Of a DNA stretch of 64,000 bases, positions 34,633 through 42,934 are shown one piece after another. The notes below the pieces were generated by a model. It was given only the letters and a program-made list of their open reading frames with translations. It was not told the DNA's origin and made no database searches. The stretch is taken from contig NZ_CP132976.1 in the NCBI RefSeq assembly GCF_030864005.1, positions 4,712,001 to 4,776,000 on the forward strand, read 5' to 3'. The stretch comes from Achromobacter seleniivolatilans (GTDB lineage: Bacteria; Pseudomonadota; Gammaproteobacteria; Burkholderiales; Burkholderiaceae_B). A program made the position numbers and the translations under genes. The number at the start of each line of letters is the position of its first letter. Positions within the stretch are counted from its first letter, which is position 1.

Positions 34633-35301
34633 ATGGCTTACCAATACGACTTTGGTTCGGTGTTCGACTACACACCGGTGCTTATCAAGGGCATCGGCGT
34701 CACAGTCGAACTCATCGCGTTCGGCGCCGTGGCGGGCGTGGCGCTTGGCATCGCTTGCGCCTGGGTGCGCACGCAAGGGCCGGTCTGGCTGCGCGCGCCG
34801 GTCTCGGCCTATGTCGAGGTCATACGCAACACGCCATTCCTGATCCAGCTGTTCTTTGTTTTTTTCGGCTTGCCGTCACTAGGCATACAGCTGGGCGAGA
34901 TGCAGGCGGCCTGCCTGGCCATGGCCTTGAACCTGGGGGCCTACAGCACCGAGATCATCCGCGCTGGCATCAGCGCAACACCCAAGGGTCAATACGAAGC
35001 GGGAGCCAGCCTGGCGATGACGCGCTTTCAGGTGTTCCGGCACGTGGTGCTGAAACCCGCGTTGATGCGGATCTGGCCAGCGCTGTCATCGCAGATCGTC
35101 ATTGTGATGCTGGGGTCGGCAGTGTGCTCGCAGATCGCAGCCGAAGACCTGACCTTTGCCGCCAACTTTATTCAGTCGCGCAATTTCCGCGCGTTTGAGG
35201 TCTATCTGATCACGACCGGAATCTATCTGGCGCTGGCACTGTTGCTGCGCCAGTTGCTGCGTATGACGGGGCGGCGCTTGTTCCGCAAGGCGGCGCGATG
35301 A
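34633..35301 (+). CDS. Polar amino-acid ABC transporter, permease (HisM-like)
   Basis: This 222-residue inner-membrane permease has about five helices and the EAA loop (EAGASLAMTRFQVFRHVVLK), which contacts the ATPase. It lies 18 bp after the binding-protein gene, and its stop overlaps the next permease start (ATGA at 35298). Confidence 0.88.
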   Translation: MAYQYDFGSVFDYTPVLIKGIGVTVELIAFGAVAGVALGIACAWVRTQGPVWLRAPVSAYVEVIRNTPFLIQLFFVFFGLPSLGIQLGEMQAACLAMALNLGAYSTEIIRAGISATPKGQYEAGASLAMTRFQVFRHVVLKPALMRIWPALSSQIVIVMLGSAVCSQIAAEDLTFAANFIQSRNFRAFEVYLITTGIYLALALLLRQLLRMTGRRLFRKAAR

Positions 35302-35954
35302 TTGAATTCTCAACCTGGGACATCGTCCGCAATCTGCTGCTGGCCGCGCGTTGGACGGTAGTGTTGTCGCTGGTGGCATTTGCCGGCGGCGCGCTGATGG
35401 GCGTGCTGGCGCTGATGATGCGTACCTCCCGCGTCGCAGTGATGCGGCGCGTCAGCTGGGCTTATATCGAACTGTTCCAGGGCACGCCGCTATTGATGCA
35501 GCTGTTCCTGGCGTTCTTTGGTTTGTCTCTGCTGGGTGTGGAAGTGCCGCCGTGGCTGGCTGCGGGCGCTGCGCTCACCTTATGGTCGGGCGCGTTCCTG
35601 GCCGAGATCTGGCGCGGTTGCGTGGAAGCCATTCCCAAGGGCCAATGGGAGGCGTCGGCCAGCCTGGCGCTGGGGTACATGCAGCAGATGCGTTATGTGG
35701 TGATGCCGCAAGCGCTGCGCATTGCCATTGCGCCGACGGTCGGCTTCGCGGTGCAGATCGTCAAGAGCACTGCGCTGACATCCATCATCGGATTCACGGA
35801 GCTGTCCAAAGCCAGCACCGTCATCACGAACGCCACCTTCAGCCCATTCACCGTCTATGCCTGCGCCGCGCTCATTTACTTCGCGCTGTGCTGGCCCCTG
35901 TCGCGCCTCAGCCTCCGGCTGGAAAGGAAGTTGCATGCCCCTCATCGCCCTTGA
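35298..35954 (+). CDS. Polar amino-acid ABC transporter, permease (HisQ/GlnP-like)
   Basis: This 218-residue second permease of the heterodimeric channel has the EAA loop EASASLALGYMQQMRYVVMP followed by QALRIAIAPTVG. It begins within the stop codon of the first permease and overlaps the ATPase gene by 20 bp, showing tight translational coupling. Confidence 0.88.
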   Translation: MIEFSTWDIVRNLLLAARWTVVLSLVAFAGGALMGVLALMMRTSRVAVMRRVSWAYIELFQGTPLLMQLFLAFFGLSLLGVEVPPWLAAGAALTLWSGAFLAEIWRGCVEAIPKGQWEASASLALGYMQQMRYVVMPQALRIAIAPTVGFAVQIVKSTALTSIIGFTELSKASTVITNATFSPFTVYACAALIYFALCWPLSRLSLRLERKLHAPHRP

Positions 35955-36672
35955 AGACGTACGCAAGAAATTCGGTGACAACGAAGTCCTGAAGGGAGTG
36001 ACGCTGCGCGTTGAACCCGGTGAGGTCATTGCCATCATCGGCAAGAGCGGTTCGGGTAAGAGCACGCTATTGCGTTGCGTGAATGGGCTGGAGCAAATCG
36101 ACAGCGGCGCCATCATGGTGGCCGATGCGCAACTGGGCGACGATGAGCTGCGGCTGCGTGCGTTGCGGCTTAAAGTCGGCATGATCTTTCAGCAGTTCAA
36201 TCTGTTCCCGCACCTGACCGTGGGGCGCAACGTGATGCTGTCGCCCATGGTGGCCAAGCGCATGCCTGAAGCAGAAGCCGCCGACATGGCGCGCGCCATG
36301 CTGACCCGTGTGGGGCTGGCGCATAAATTTGATGCGTGGCCCGAAGAGCTGTCGGGCGGGCAGCAGCAGCGGGTAGCCATTGCGCGCGCGCTGGCCATGC
36401 AGCCGCTGGCCTTGTTGTGCGATGAGATCACATCGGCGCTGGACCCGGAACTGGTCAACGAGGTGTTGTCAGTGGTGCGTGAATTGGCGGCCGACGGCAT
36501 GACCTTGCTGATGGTCACGCACGAGATGCGCTTTGCGCGAGAAGTGTGCGACCGAGTGGTGTTCATGCATCAGGGCCGTGTGCATGAAATCGGTCCCCCC
36601 GAGGAATTGTTCGCGGCGCCGGCCACGCCGGAACTGCGGCAATTCCTGGGGATGACCAACCTGGCGCCCTAA
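35935..36672 (+). CDS. Polar amino-acid ABC transporter, ATP-binding protein
   Basis: This 245-residue ATPase has Walker A GKSGSGKST, the signature LSGGQQQRVAIARALA, Walker B LLCDEITSALD and the switch His in VTHEM. The start at 35935 (MPLIALEDVRKKFG) is chosen over the longer frame because it fits the family. It is the last gene of the uptake operon and faces the D-threonine-aldolase-like gene 30 bp away. Confidence 0.9.
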   Translation: MPLIALEDVRKKFGDNEVLKGVTLRVEPGEVIAIIGKSGSGKSTLLRCVNGLEQIDSGAIMVADAQLGDDELRLRALRLKVGMIFQQFNLFPHLTVGRNVMLSPMVAKRMPEAEAADMARAMLTRVGLAHKFDAWPEELSGGQQQRVAIARALAMQPLALLCDEITSALDPELVNEVLSVVRELAADGMTLLMVTHEMRFAREVCDRVVFMHQGRVHEIGPPEELFAAPATPELRQFLGMTNLAP

Positions 36673-36702
36673 GCGGCGGCAGGTTGATGCGGCCGGCCAA
36701 AC

Positions 36703-37842
36703 TTAACGCGAGAATCCGCGTGCCGAAATTTCCCACACGTCCTGCACCACCCCGTCCTGCACGACGACCAGCCCGTCATGCAGGTTGAACGTGGGGTCCA
36801 CGTGCGAAGGCACCAGACGCAATACGTCGCCCAGCGCTGGCGCTTGCGCATCCGGTGCAACCCGCACCACGCCGTGCTCGTCATTGATGGCCGAATAGGT
36901 CAGTCCGGGCGCGCCGTAGATCGCAGGCGGGCCGCATTCAGCGGTGGTGGATTTCAGGCCGGCATCCAGAATCACTCGATCCGCTGCGGGCGTGCTCATT
37001 ACCGTGGACAGCACGAACAGGCTGTTCTGAAACTTGAGCGGACCATTCCATTCATTGGCGCCGTAGTCGCCATCCATGAAGGCGTATGAACCTGCCTGCA
37101 ATTCGGTGTACACGCCGCTTGCGGCGTCGAATTCCGCGCTGCCCGTGCCGCCGCCGGTAATGACATCGCACGCAATGCCGCTTTCACGCAGCAGTTGCGC
37201 ATACGATGCCGCGATGCGCGCGGCCTGACGGCAAACCTGAGCGCGCTCCTCGCGCGTGCGGAAATGCTGCACTGAACCGTGATACGCCTGCAAGCCCACA
37301 AAATTGACGCCAGGCAGGTCACGCGCTTGCTGCGCCAAAGCCAGCACCAGCGCGTCGTCTGACACCCCGCAGCGGCCTTGGCCGACATCCACTTCGATCA
37401 GCACATCGATCTGCGCTTGCGCCTGCGTCATGGCTTGCGACAGCTGCGCCAGGTTGTGCGCGTTGTCCACGCACACGCTCATCTTTGCGACACGCGCCAA
37501 TTGGCCCAGCAACGCGAGTTTTGCGGGTCCGACTACTTCGTTGCTGATGTGTATGTCGTTGATGCCCGCCGCCACGAAGGGCAGGGCTTCACTGACTTTC
37601 TGGCAACAGATGCCGCGCGCGCCTAGCTCCAATTGGCGCAGCGCGATTGCCGGACACTTGTGCGCCTTGGCATGCGGACGCAGCGCTACGTCGTGGCGAT
37701 CGGCCCAGGCTTGCATCGCGCGCAGATTGGCGTCGAATGCCGTCAAGTCCAGCACCAGACTGGGCGTGTCGACGCGGGCCAATGGATCGCCGGGTTGCGC
37801 GGCGGGCGGCAGCGCTATGCCGCGTATGACTTCCTGGGACAT
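36703..37842 (-). CDS. D-threonine aldolase / DSD1-family PLP enzyme
   Basis: This 379-residue fold-type III PLP enzyme has the cofactor lysine in LRPHAKAHKCP and the metal site near the C-terminus as HVDPT. In this family H-x-D is the D-threonine aldolase pattern, while H-x-C marks D-serine or D-hydroxyaspartate dehydratases. It should cleave D-beta-hydroxy amino acids to glycine and an aldehyde. The start at 37842 (MSQEVIRGIALPP) has GGAG 8 bp upstream. It is convergent with the amino-acid ABC operon, so uptake and breakdown may be linked. Confidence 0.8.
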   Translation of the reverse strand: MSQEVIRGIALPPAAQPGDPLARVDTPSLVLDLTAFDANLRAMQAWADRHDVALRPHAKAHKCPAIALRQLELGARGICCQKVSEALPFVAAGINDIHISNEVVGPAKLALLGQLARVAKMSVCVDNAHNLAQLSQAMTQAQAQIDVLIEVDVGQGRCGVSDDALVLALAQQARDLPGVNFVGLQAYHGSVQHFRTREERAQVCRQAARIAASYAQLLRESGIACDVITGGGTGSAEFDAASGVYTELQAGSYAFMDGDYGANEWNGPLKFQNSLFVLSTVMSTPAADRVILDAGLKSTTAECGPPAIYGAPGLTYSAINDEHGVVRVAPDAQAPALGDVLRLVPSHVDPTFNLHDGLVVVQDGVVQDVWEISARGFSR

Positions 37843-38000
37843 CTTGGAAACTCCGTTATCTGCACCGCATGGGATAACACTGCACGCCATAACTAAAGCG
37901 CGACCAACCATAACCAAAGAGGGGTTTCACCCCCAGGTAAACGATAGCGCCGTAACCATTGGCTACGCCCGCCCTACATGACAGAATTTCATCATAGAAA

Positions 38001-38090
38001 AGAGGCCCCCACGGCGCGCCCGCTTTGCGGGCTTCCTGCCCCCCAAGGGGGCGCTTTTGCCTTGGGACGGCCCGGCGGCAAAAGGCGTTT
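38001..38090. repeat. GC-rich hairpin repeat in the gap 37843-38165
   Basis: The 323-bp gap between the aldolase-like and TAXI genes holds two adjacent small hairpins: GCCCGC-ttt-..GCGGGC at 38018-38032 and a CCCCC-AA-GGGGG block near 38040-38050. Then comes cttgggacggcccggcgg. Such blocks recur between genes in this bacterial group as I recall it. The rest of the gap shows no gene; a ribosome site (CCCGGAGAAG) precedes 38166. Confidence 0.45.
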
Positions 38091-38165
38091 TGAACAATAC
38101 CTGTTGAATTCCTGCATATCAATCCCCGTCAACAAGACCCATCAACAAGACCCGGAGAAGCTCGC

Positions 38166-39125
38166 ATGAAACTCAAGAACTGGATTACCGCCCTGACCGT
38201 CGCGGTCGCAGCGGTTGGCACCGTGGGTACCGCGCAGGCACAGCAGTTCTTCCGCATCGGCACGGGCGGTACCGCCGGCACCTACTACCCGATCGGCGGC
38301 ATCATCGGCAACGCCGTGTCCCAACCCGGCAAGCTGATTGCCACGGCCGTGGCATCCAACGGGTCGGTCGCCAACATCAACGGCATCGTCGGCGGTTCAT
38401 TCGAAGCGGGTTTCACGCAATCTGACGTGGCGTACTGGGCCTATAGCGGCACCGGCACCTTTGAAGGCAAACCCAAGGCGCAGGATCTGCGCCTGATCTC
38501 CACCCTGTATCCCGAGAGCATCCATCTGGTGGCTCGCAAAGGATCGGGCATCAAGAGCGTGGCAGACCTGAAGGGCAAGCGCGTATCGATGGATGAGCCG
38601 GGCTCCGGCACGCTGGTCGACGTGCGCCTGATCCTGGGCGCCTATGGCATGACCGACAAGGACATCAAGGCGGAATACCTCAAGCCCAACCAGGCGGGCG
38701 ACAAACTGAAGGACGGCGGGCTGGACGCGTTCTTCTTTGTGGGCGGCGCGCCGGCCGGCGCTATCGCCGAGCTGGCCTCTACCGGCAACATCGAACTGGT
38801 GTCGCTCGTCGGCCCCGAGATCGACGCGTTGCGTGCCAAGCAAGAGTTCTTCACGCCTGACGTCATCGCGGCAAATACGTATCAGAACCTGCCCGAAGTG
38901 AAGACCATCTCGGTCAACGCGCAGATGGTTACGTCGGCCAAGATCCCCGAGCAAACCGTCTACGACGTCACCAAGGCGCTGTACAGCGATGCCACGCGCA
39001 AGACGTTGGACTCAGGCCACGCCAAGGGCAAGCTGATTACCCGCGACAACGCCGTCAAGGGCGCGGGCATCCCGTTCCATCCGGGCGCCGAGAAGTTCTA
39101 CAAGGAAATCGGCCTGCTGAAGTAG
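38166..39125 (+). CDS. TAXI-family TRAP transporter solute-binding protein
   Basis: This 319-residue periplasmic protein has a signal peptide ending AQAQ and the TAXI hallmark FFRIGTGGTAGTYYPIGGII. Downstream are a conserved ESIHLVARKGSGIKSVADLK and an SMDEPGSGTLVDVR loop. TAXI proteins feed fused TRAP permeases such as the one encoded 121 bp downstream; known ligands are glutamate-like dicarboxylates. It forms a two-gene uptake system. Confidence 0.9.
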   Translation: MKLKNWITALTVAVAAVGTVGTAQAQQFFRIGTGGTAGTYYPIGGIIGNAVSQPGKLIATAVASNGSVANINGIVGGSFEAGFTQSDVAYWAYSGTGTFEGKPKAQDLRLISTLYPESIHLVARKGSGIKSVADLKGKRVSMDEPGSGTLVDVRLILGAYGMTDKDIKAEYLKPNQAGDKLKDGGLDAFFFVGGAPAGAIAELASTGNIELVSLVGPEIDALRAKQEFFTPDVIAANTYQNLPEVKTISVNAQMVTSAKIPEQTVYDVTKALYSDATRKTLDSGHAKGKLITRDNAVKGAGIPFHPGAEKFYKEIGLLK

Positions 39126-39246
39126 GCCACCGAAGCGCCTGCGGCGCCTCGTCCAAAGAAGTCAGGCAGCGCAGATACCTGCGCCGCGCTTGAGCAGGGC
39201 CGCTATCAGCGGCCCTGTTCGCGGCATCATCCTGAGAAAAACGGCG

Positions 39247-41271
39247 ATGGAAATAGATCACGAGAAAACCCAGAAGCTGGCGGAAAAGTACGATTCCGAA
39301 ATCCGCTTCCGGCCGCTGGACAAGACGGCCACCTGGATCGTGTCGGGCCTGCTCGTCACGCTGTCGCTGTTTCATTACTACACGGCAGGTTTTGGCCTGC
39401 TGCGCGAAGCCACGCACCGTGGCGTGCATCTGGCCTTTGTGTTGAGCCTGATCTTTCTGGTGTTCGGCTTTTCAAAGTCGCACTACCAGCGCGAGCCCAA
39501 GTCCACCTGGTACGCGCCGGGCGGCATCCCTTTATACGACTGGATCATCGCCGTCGCGTTATCGCTGTCGGTGCTGTACATCCCCTATATTTTTGAAGAC
39601 CTGGCGTTCCGCGTCGGCAATCCGATGCCAATGGATGTCTTCATGGGGTCGATCCTGCTGATCGGCCTGCTGGAAGCCACGCGGCGCGCCATGGGCTGGC
39701 CGCTGCCCATCATCGCGATTGTCTTCATGGTTTATGCGATGTTCGGGCCGTACTTTCCGGGTCTGCTCAAACACGCGGGCAACACCTGGCCGCAGATCGT
39801 CAACCACATGTACCTGACCAGTCAGGGCGTGTATGGCGTGGCGGTCGGCGTGGTGGCGACCTACGTGTTCCACTTTGTGCTGTTCGGCGTGCTGGCCACC
39901 CGCATCGGTCTGGGCCAGCTGTTCCTGGATGTGGCCTCTACTGTTGCCGGACGCTATGCGGGCGGCCCGGCCAAGGTGTCGGTGTTTGGCTCCGCGATGT
40001 TCGGCATGCTGTCCGGTTCGTCAGTGGCGAACGCCGTGACGGTGGGTTCCCTGACCATCCCCGCCATGATCCGGGTCGGCTATCCGCGCCACTTTGCCGC
40101 AGGCGTGGAAGCGGCCAGCAGCACTGGCGGACAGATCACGCCCCCCATCATGGGCGCGGCCGCGTTCCTGATGATTGAGTTTCTGGGCATTCCCTACCAG
40201 CAGATCGCCATTGCGGGCATCTTCCCGGCGTTTCTGTATTTCTTCGGCATGTTCATGCAGGTGCACTTTGAGGCCAAGCGCGAAGGCCTGCGCGGCCTGA
40301 CGGCCGAAGAAATGCCCAAGCTCAAGCAGTCGTTCAAGATGCGCTGGCCCACGTTGATTCCGCTGTTCCTGCTGGTTGGGGTGCTGGCTAGCGGACGCAC
40401 GCCGTACCTGGCGGCGTTTGCGGGCATTTCGGGCTGCATTCTGGTGGGGCTGCTGAATCCGTATCAGCGGTTGCGCTGGCGCGATCTTTACGAAGCGTTC
40501 GAAACCGGCGCCAAATACGCGCTGGCGGTGGGTGCGGCAGCGGGCGCGGTCGGCATCGTGATTGGGGTCGTGACGTTGACGGGCGTGGGTTTCAAGATCT
40601 CGTACATCGTGATCTCGGCCTCGCAGGTGCTGGCAAGCGGCGCGGCCATGGTCATTCCTGACGCGCTGGCCAACATGCAGACGCTGACGCTGCTTGCTGC
40701 ACTGATCATGACGGGTATCGTCTGCATCCTGATGGGCTGCGGCGTGCCCACCACTGCAAACTACCTGATCATGGTGGCGGTGGCCGCCCCCACGCTGGTC
40801 CAGCTGGGCGTTCAACCGATTGCGGCGCACTTCTTCGTGTTCTATTTCGGCATTTTGGCGGACATCACGCCACCGGTAGCGCTGGCGGCTTATGCGGCGG
40901 CGGGCATGGCGGGCAGCGATCCATTCAAAACCGGCAACACCGCGTTCAGGCTGGGCATCACCAAGCTGATCGTGCCCTTTGTCTTTGTGTTTTCGCCATC
41001 GCTGCTGATCTCGGTGCAAGGCTTTACCTGGTACGACTTCTGGGTGACGTTATTCGGCTGCATGGTCGGGCTGGTACTGCTGTCTGCGGCCTTCTCGCGC
41101 TACATGCTGGTTGGCATGAAGAGCTGGGAACGGTGGCTGTGCACCGTTGGCGCCTTGCTGACGATCATCCCGGGTTTGGCCAGCGGCCTGATCGGGCTGG
41201 TCATCTGCATCCCGGTTTTCGTCCGGCAACTGGCCCAGCTCAAGCTGGAGACTGCGGCCAGGCCCGCCTGA
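39247..41271 (+). CDS. TRAP transporter fused permease (DctQ-DctM type), 674 aa
   Basis: This large polytopic protein joins the small and large TRAP membrane subunits. Signature stretches are FGSAMFGMLSGSSVANAVTV followed by GSLTIPAMIRVGYPRHFAAG, and STGGQITPPIMGAAAF. It uses an ion gradient to import the ligand presented by the TAXI protein encoded upstream. The start at 39247 (MEIDHEKTQKLAEK) is preferred; the open frame begins at 39190 without a ribosome site. A strong terminator follows. Confidence 0.9.
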   Translation: MEIDHEKTQKLAEKYDSEIRFRPLDKTATWIVSGLLVTLSLFHYYTAGFGLLREATHRGVHLAFVLSLIFLVFGFSKSHYQREPKSTWYAPGGIPLYDWIIAVALSLSVLYIPYIFEDLAFRVGNPMPMDVFMGSILLIGLLEATRRAMGWPLPIIAIVFMVYAMFGPYFPGLLKHAGNTWPQIVNHMYLTSQGVYGVAVGVVATYVFHFVLFGVLATRIGLGQLFLDVASTVAGRYAGGPAKVSVFGSAMFGMLSGSSVANAVTVGSLTIPAMIRVGYPRHFAAGVEAASSTGGQITPPIMGAAAFLMIEFLGIPYQQIAIAGIFPAFLYFFGMFMQVHFEAKREGLRGLTAEEMPKLKQSFKMRWPTLIPLFLLVGVLASGRTPYLAAFAGISGCILVGLLNPYQRLRWRDLYEAFETGAKYALAVGAAAGAVGIVIGVVTLTGVGFKISYIVISASQVLASGAAMVIPDALANMQTLTLLAALIMTGIVCILMGCGVPTTANYLIMVAVAAPTLVQLGVQPIAAHFFVFYFGILADITPPVALAAYAAAGMAGSDPFKTGNTAFRLGITKLIVPFVFVFSPSLLISVQGFTWYDFWVTLFGCMVGLVLLSAAFSRYMLVGMKSWERWLCTVGALLTIIPGLASGLIGLVICIPVFVRQLAQLKLETAARPA

Positions 41272-41288
41272 CTCCCGGTACGGAAAGA

Positions 41289-41324
41289 AAAAGGGGCGGA
41301 CCAGCAAGGTCCGCCCCTTTTTTT
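41289..41324 (+). terminator. Intrinsic terminator after the TRAP operon
   Basis: The stem AAGGGGCGGACC-agcaa-GGTCCGCCCCTT is followed by a run of T. It can act in both directions because A residues precede it. Confidence 0.9.
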
Positions 41325-41510
41325 AATTCAGTCTGCAATATTGGCAGAAAATACCGGCAAAATGTAAGCATCTGACCGCAGGGTGACGACATACAACATC
41401 CGCCTTTACGCCGGTTGCCCGGCTAAATAAATCAGCGTAAAGTAAAATTCATGTTTGCTGGTCTGCCGATCTGCGGGCCGACAGTGCAAACAGGCACAAA
41501 ACTGCGCCAT

Positions 41511-41969
41511 ATGTTCGATATCCTGGTTTATCTGTTCGAGAACTACTACACGCCGCAAGCCTGTCCTGCGGCCGATGTGCTCGCAAAGCGGCTTGCCGCC
41601 GCCGGCTTCGAGCACGAAGACATCGACGACGCCCTCGGTTGGCTGTACGGCCTGGCCGAAACGACCGAACGTTGTGTCGACCTCGCTCAGGCGCCCAACA
41701 CCGGAACCCGGATCTACACCGACAACGAATACAGCCAGCTCGGCACCGAATCCATCGGCTTTATCGCCTTTCTGGAATCGGCCGGCGTGCTGCCCGCGCC
41801 CTTGCGGGAAATCGTCATCGACCGGGGCCTGGCTTCGCCGGAAACGCCCGTGCCGCTGTCCAAGATCAAGATCATCGCCCTCATGGTTCTCTGGAGCCAG
41901 GAAGCCGAGATCGACAACCTGGTCCTGGAAGAGTTGCTGGACGAAGACGGCGTGAGGCTGCTGCACTAA
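41511..41969 (+). CDS. smg: Smg family protein (DUF494), 152 aa
   Basis: It starts MFDILVYLFENYYTPQACPA, typical of Smg, and continues with IDDALGWLYGLA and a C-terminal EIDNLVLEELLDEDG. The family is usually found between dprA and topB and its function is unsettled. Here topB lies 3.7 kb downstream, with gluQ and a large membrane-protein gene between, and no dprA upstream. ATG 41511 is preferred over 41451, as the extra residues are not family-like. Confidence 0.85.
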   Translation: MFDILVYLFENYYTPQACPAADVLAKRLAAAGFEHEDIDDALGWLYGLAETTERCVDLAQAPNTGTRIYTDNEYSQLGTESIGFIAFLESAGVLPAPLREIVIDRGLASPETPVPLSKIKIIALMVLWSQEAEIDNLVLEELLDEDGVRLLH

Positions 41970-42006
41970 CCCTTTGTGCACTGTGAGTTGACTCCTTTTC
42001 CACTTT

Positions 42007-42034
42007 GCCCGCGCGCCCTGCGCGCGGGCATTTT
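42007..42034 (+). terminator. Hairpin between smg and gluQ
   Basis: The stem GCCCGCGCG-ccctg-CGCGCGGGC (42007-42029) is followed by attttg. It is a short-tailed intrinsic terminator only 10 bp before the gluQ start codon, so it may also affect gluQ expression. Confidence 0.65.
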
Positions 42035-42043
42035 GCCTTTGCT

Positions 42044-42922
42044 GTGAACTACGTCGGCCGATTCGCCCCCAGCCCAAGTGGCCCGTTGCATGCGGGTTCG
42101 CTCGTGGCCGCTCTGGCCAGTTGGCTGGATGCGCGCGCCCATGACGGGCGCTGGCTGCTGCGTATGGAAGACGTCGACACGCCGCGCACCGTTGCTGGCG
42201 CCGCCGACACCATCATGGCGCAGCTGACTGCGCTGGGCCTGCGTTGGGATGGCGACGTCATGTGGCAGTCCCGGCGCAACGTCGCCTATCAAGCGGCCTG
42301 TGATTCACTGGCCGCGCGCGGTCTGGTCTACGGCTGCGGCTGCACGCGCCGGGAAATCGCAGATTCTGCATTGCGCGGCCCCGCGGCTGCGCCCGGCGCC
42401 GATGGCGAACGGCCTTACCCCGGCACCTGCCGCCACGGACTGCCGCCAGGCCGTCAGGCGCGCGCATGGCGCGTCCGCATCCCCGAAGGCATCGAACACT
42501 TTGAAGACCGGTGGCTGGGTCCGCAAGAGCAAGACGTGGCCCGCGCCGTGGGCGACTTCGCCTTACGGCGCGCGGATGGTCTGTGGGCGTATCAGTTGGC
42601 GGTGGTTGTGGATGACGCCGAGCAAGGGGTGACCGATGTCGTGCGCGGCGCGGACCTGCTCAGTTCCACGGCGCGCCAGCGGGTGCTGGGCAGGTTGCTT
42701 GAGCTTCCCCCCGTGCGCTACCTGCACGTGCCGCTGATCCTGGACCCCGCCAGCGGCCTCAAGCTGTCCAAGCAGAACGGAGCCCCCGCCCTGAGCCTGG
42801 ACGCGCCCCTGGACGCGTTACAGGGCGCCTGGCGGGCTTTGGGGTTTGACCCCATCGCCGCAGACAGCCCTGATTCATTCTTGAGCGTAGCCACCGCGCG
42901 CTGGGCGCGGCGCTTTCCCTAG
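42044..42922 (+). CDS. gluQ: Glutamyl-Q tRNA(Asp) synthetase
   Basis: This 292-residue truncated GluRS-like enzyme attaches glutamate to queuosine in tRNA(Asp). It shows [20 protein letters not shown] (HIGH-type), the zinc-site cysteines in CGCTRREI and PGTCRH, and the KMSKS-type [13 protein letters not shown] 42044 ([13 protein letters not shown]) is chosen; the TTG at 42005 lies in the terminator stem. It is convergent with the DUF2157-type gene, 12 bp apart. Confidence 0.9.
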   Translation: MNYVGRFAPSPSGPLHAGSLVAALASWLDARAHDGRWLLRMEDVDTPRTVAGAADTIMAQLTALGLRWDGDVMWQSRRNVAYQAACDSLAARGLVYGCGCTRREIADSALRGPAAAPGADGERPYPGTCRHGLPPGRQARAWRVRIPEGIEHFEDRWLGPQEQDVARAVGDFALRRADGLWAYQLAVVVDDAEQGVTDVVRGADLLSSTARQRVLGRLLELPPVRYLHVPLILDPASGLKLSKQNGAPALSLDAPLDALQGAWRALGFDPIAADSPDSFLSVATARWARRFP

Positions 42923-42934
42923 ACAGCCGGCACG

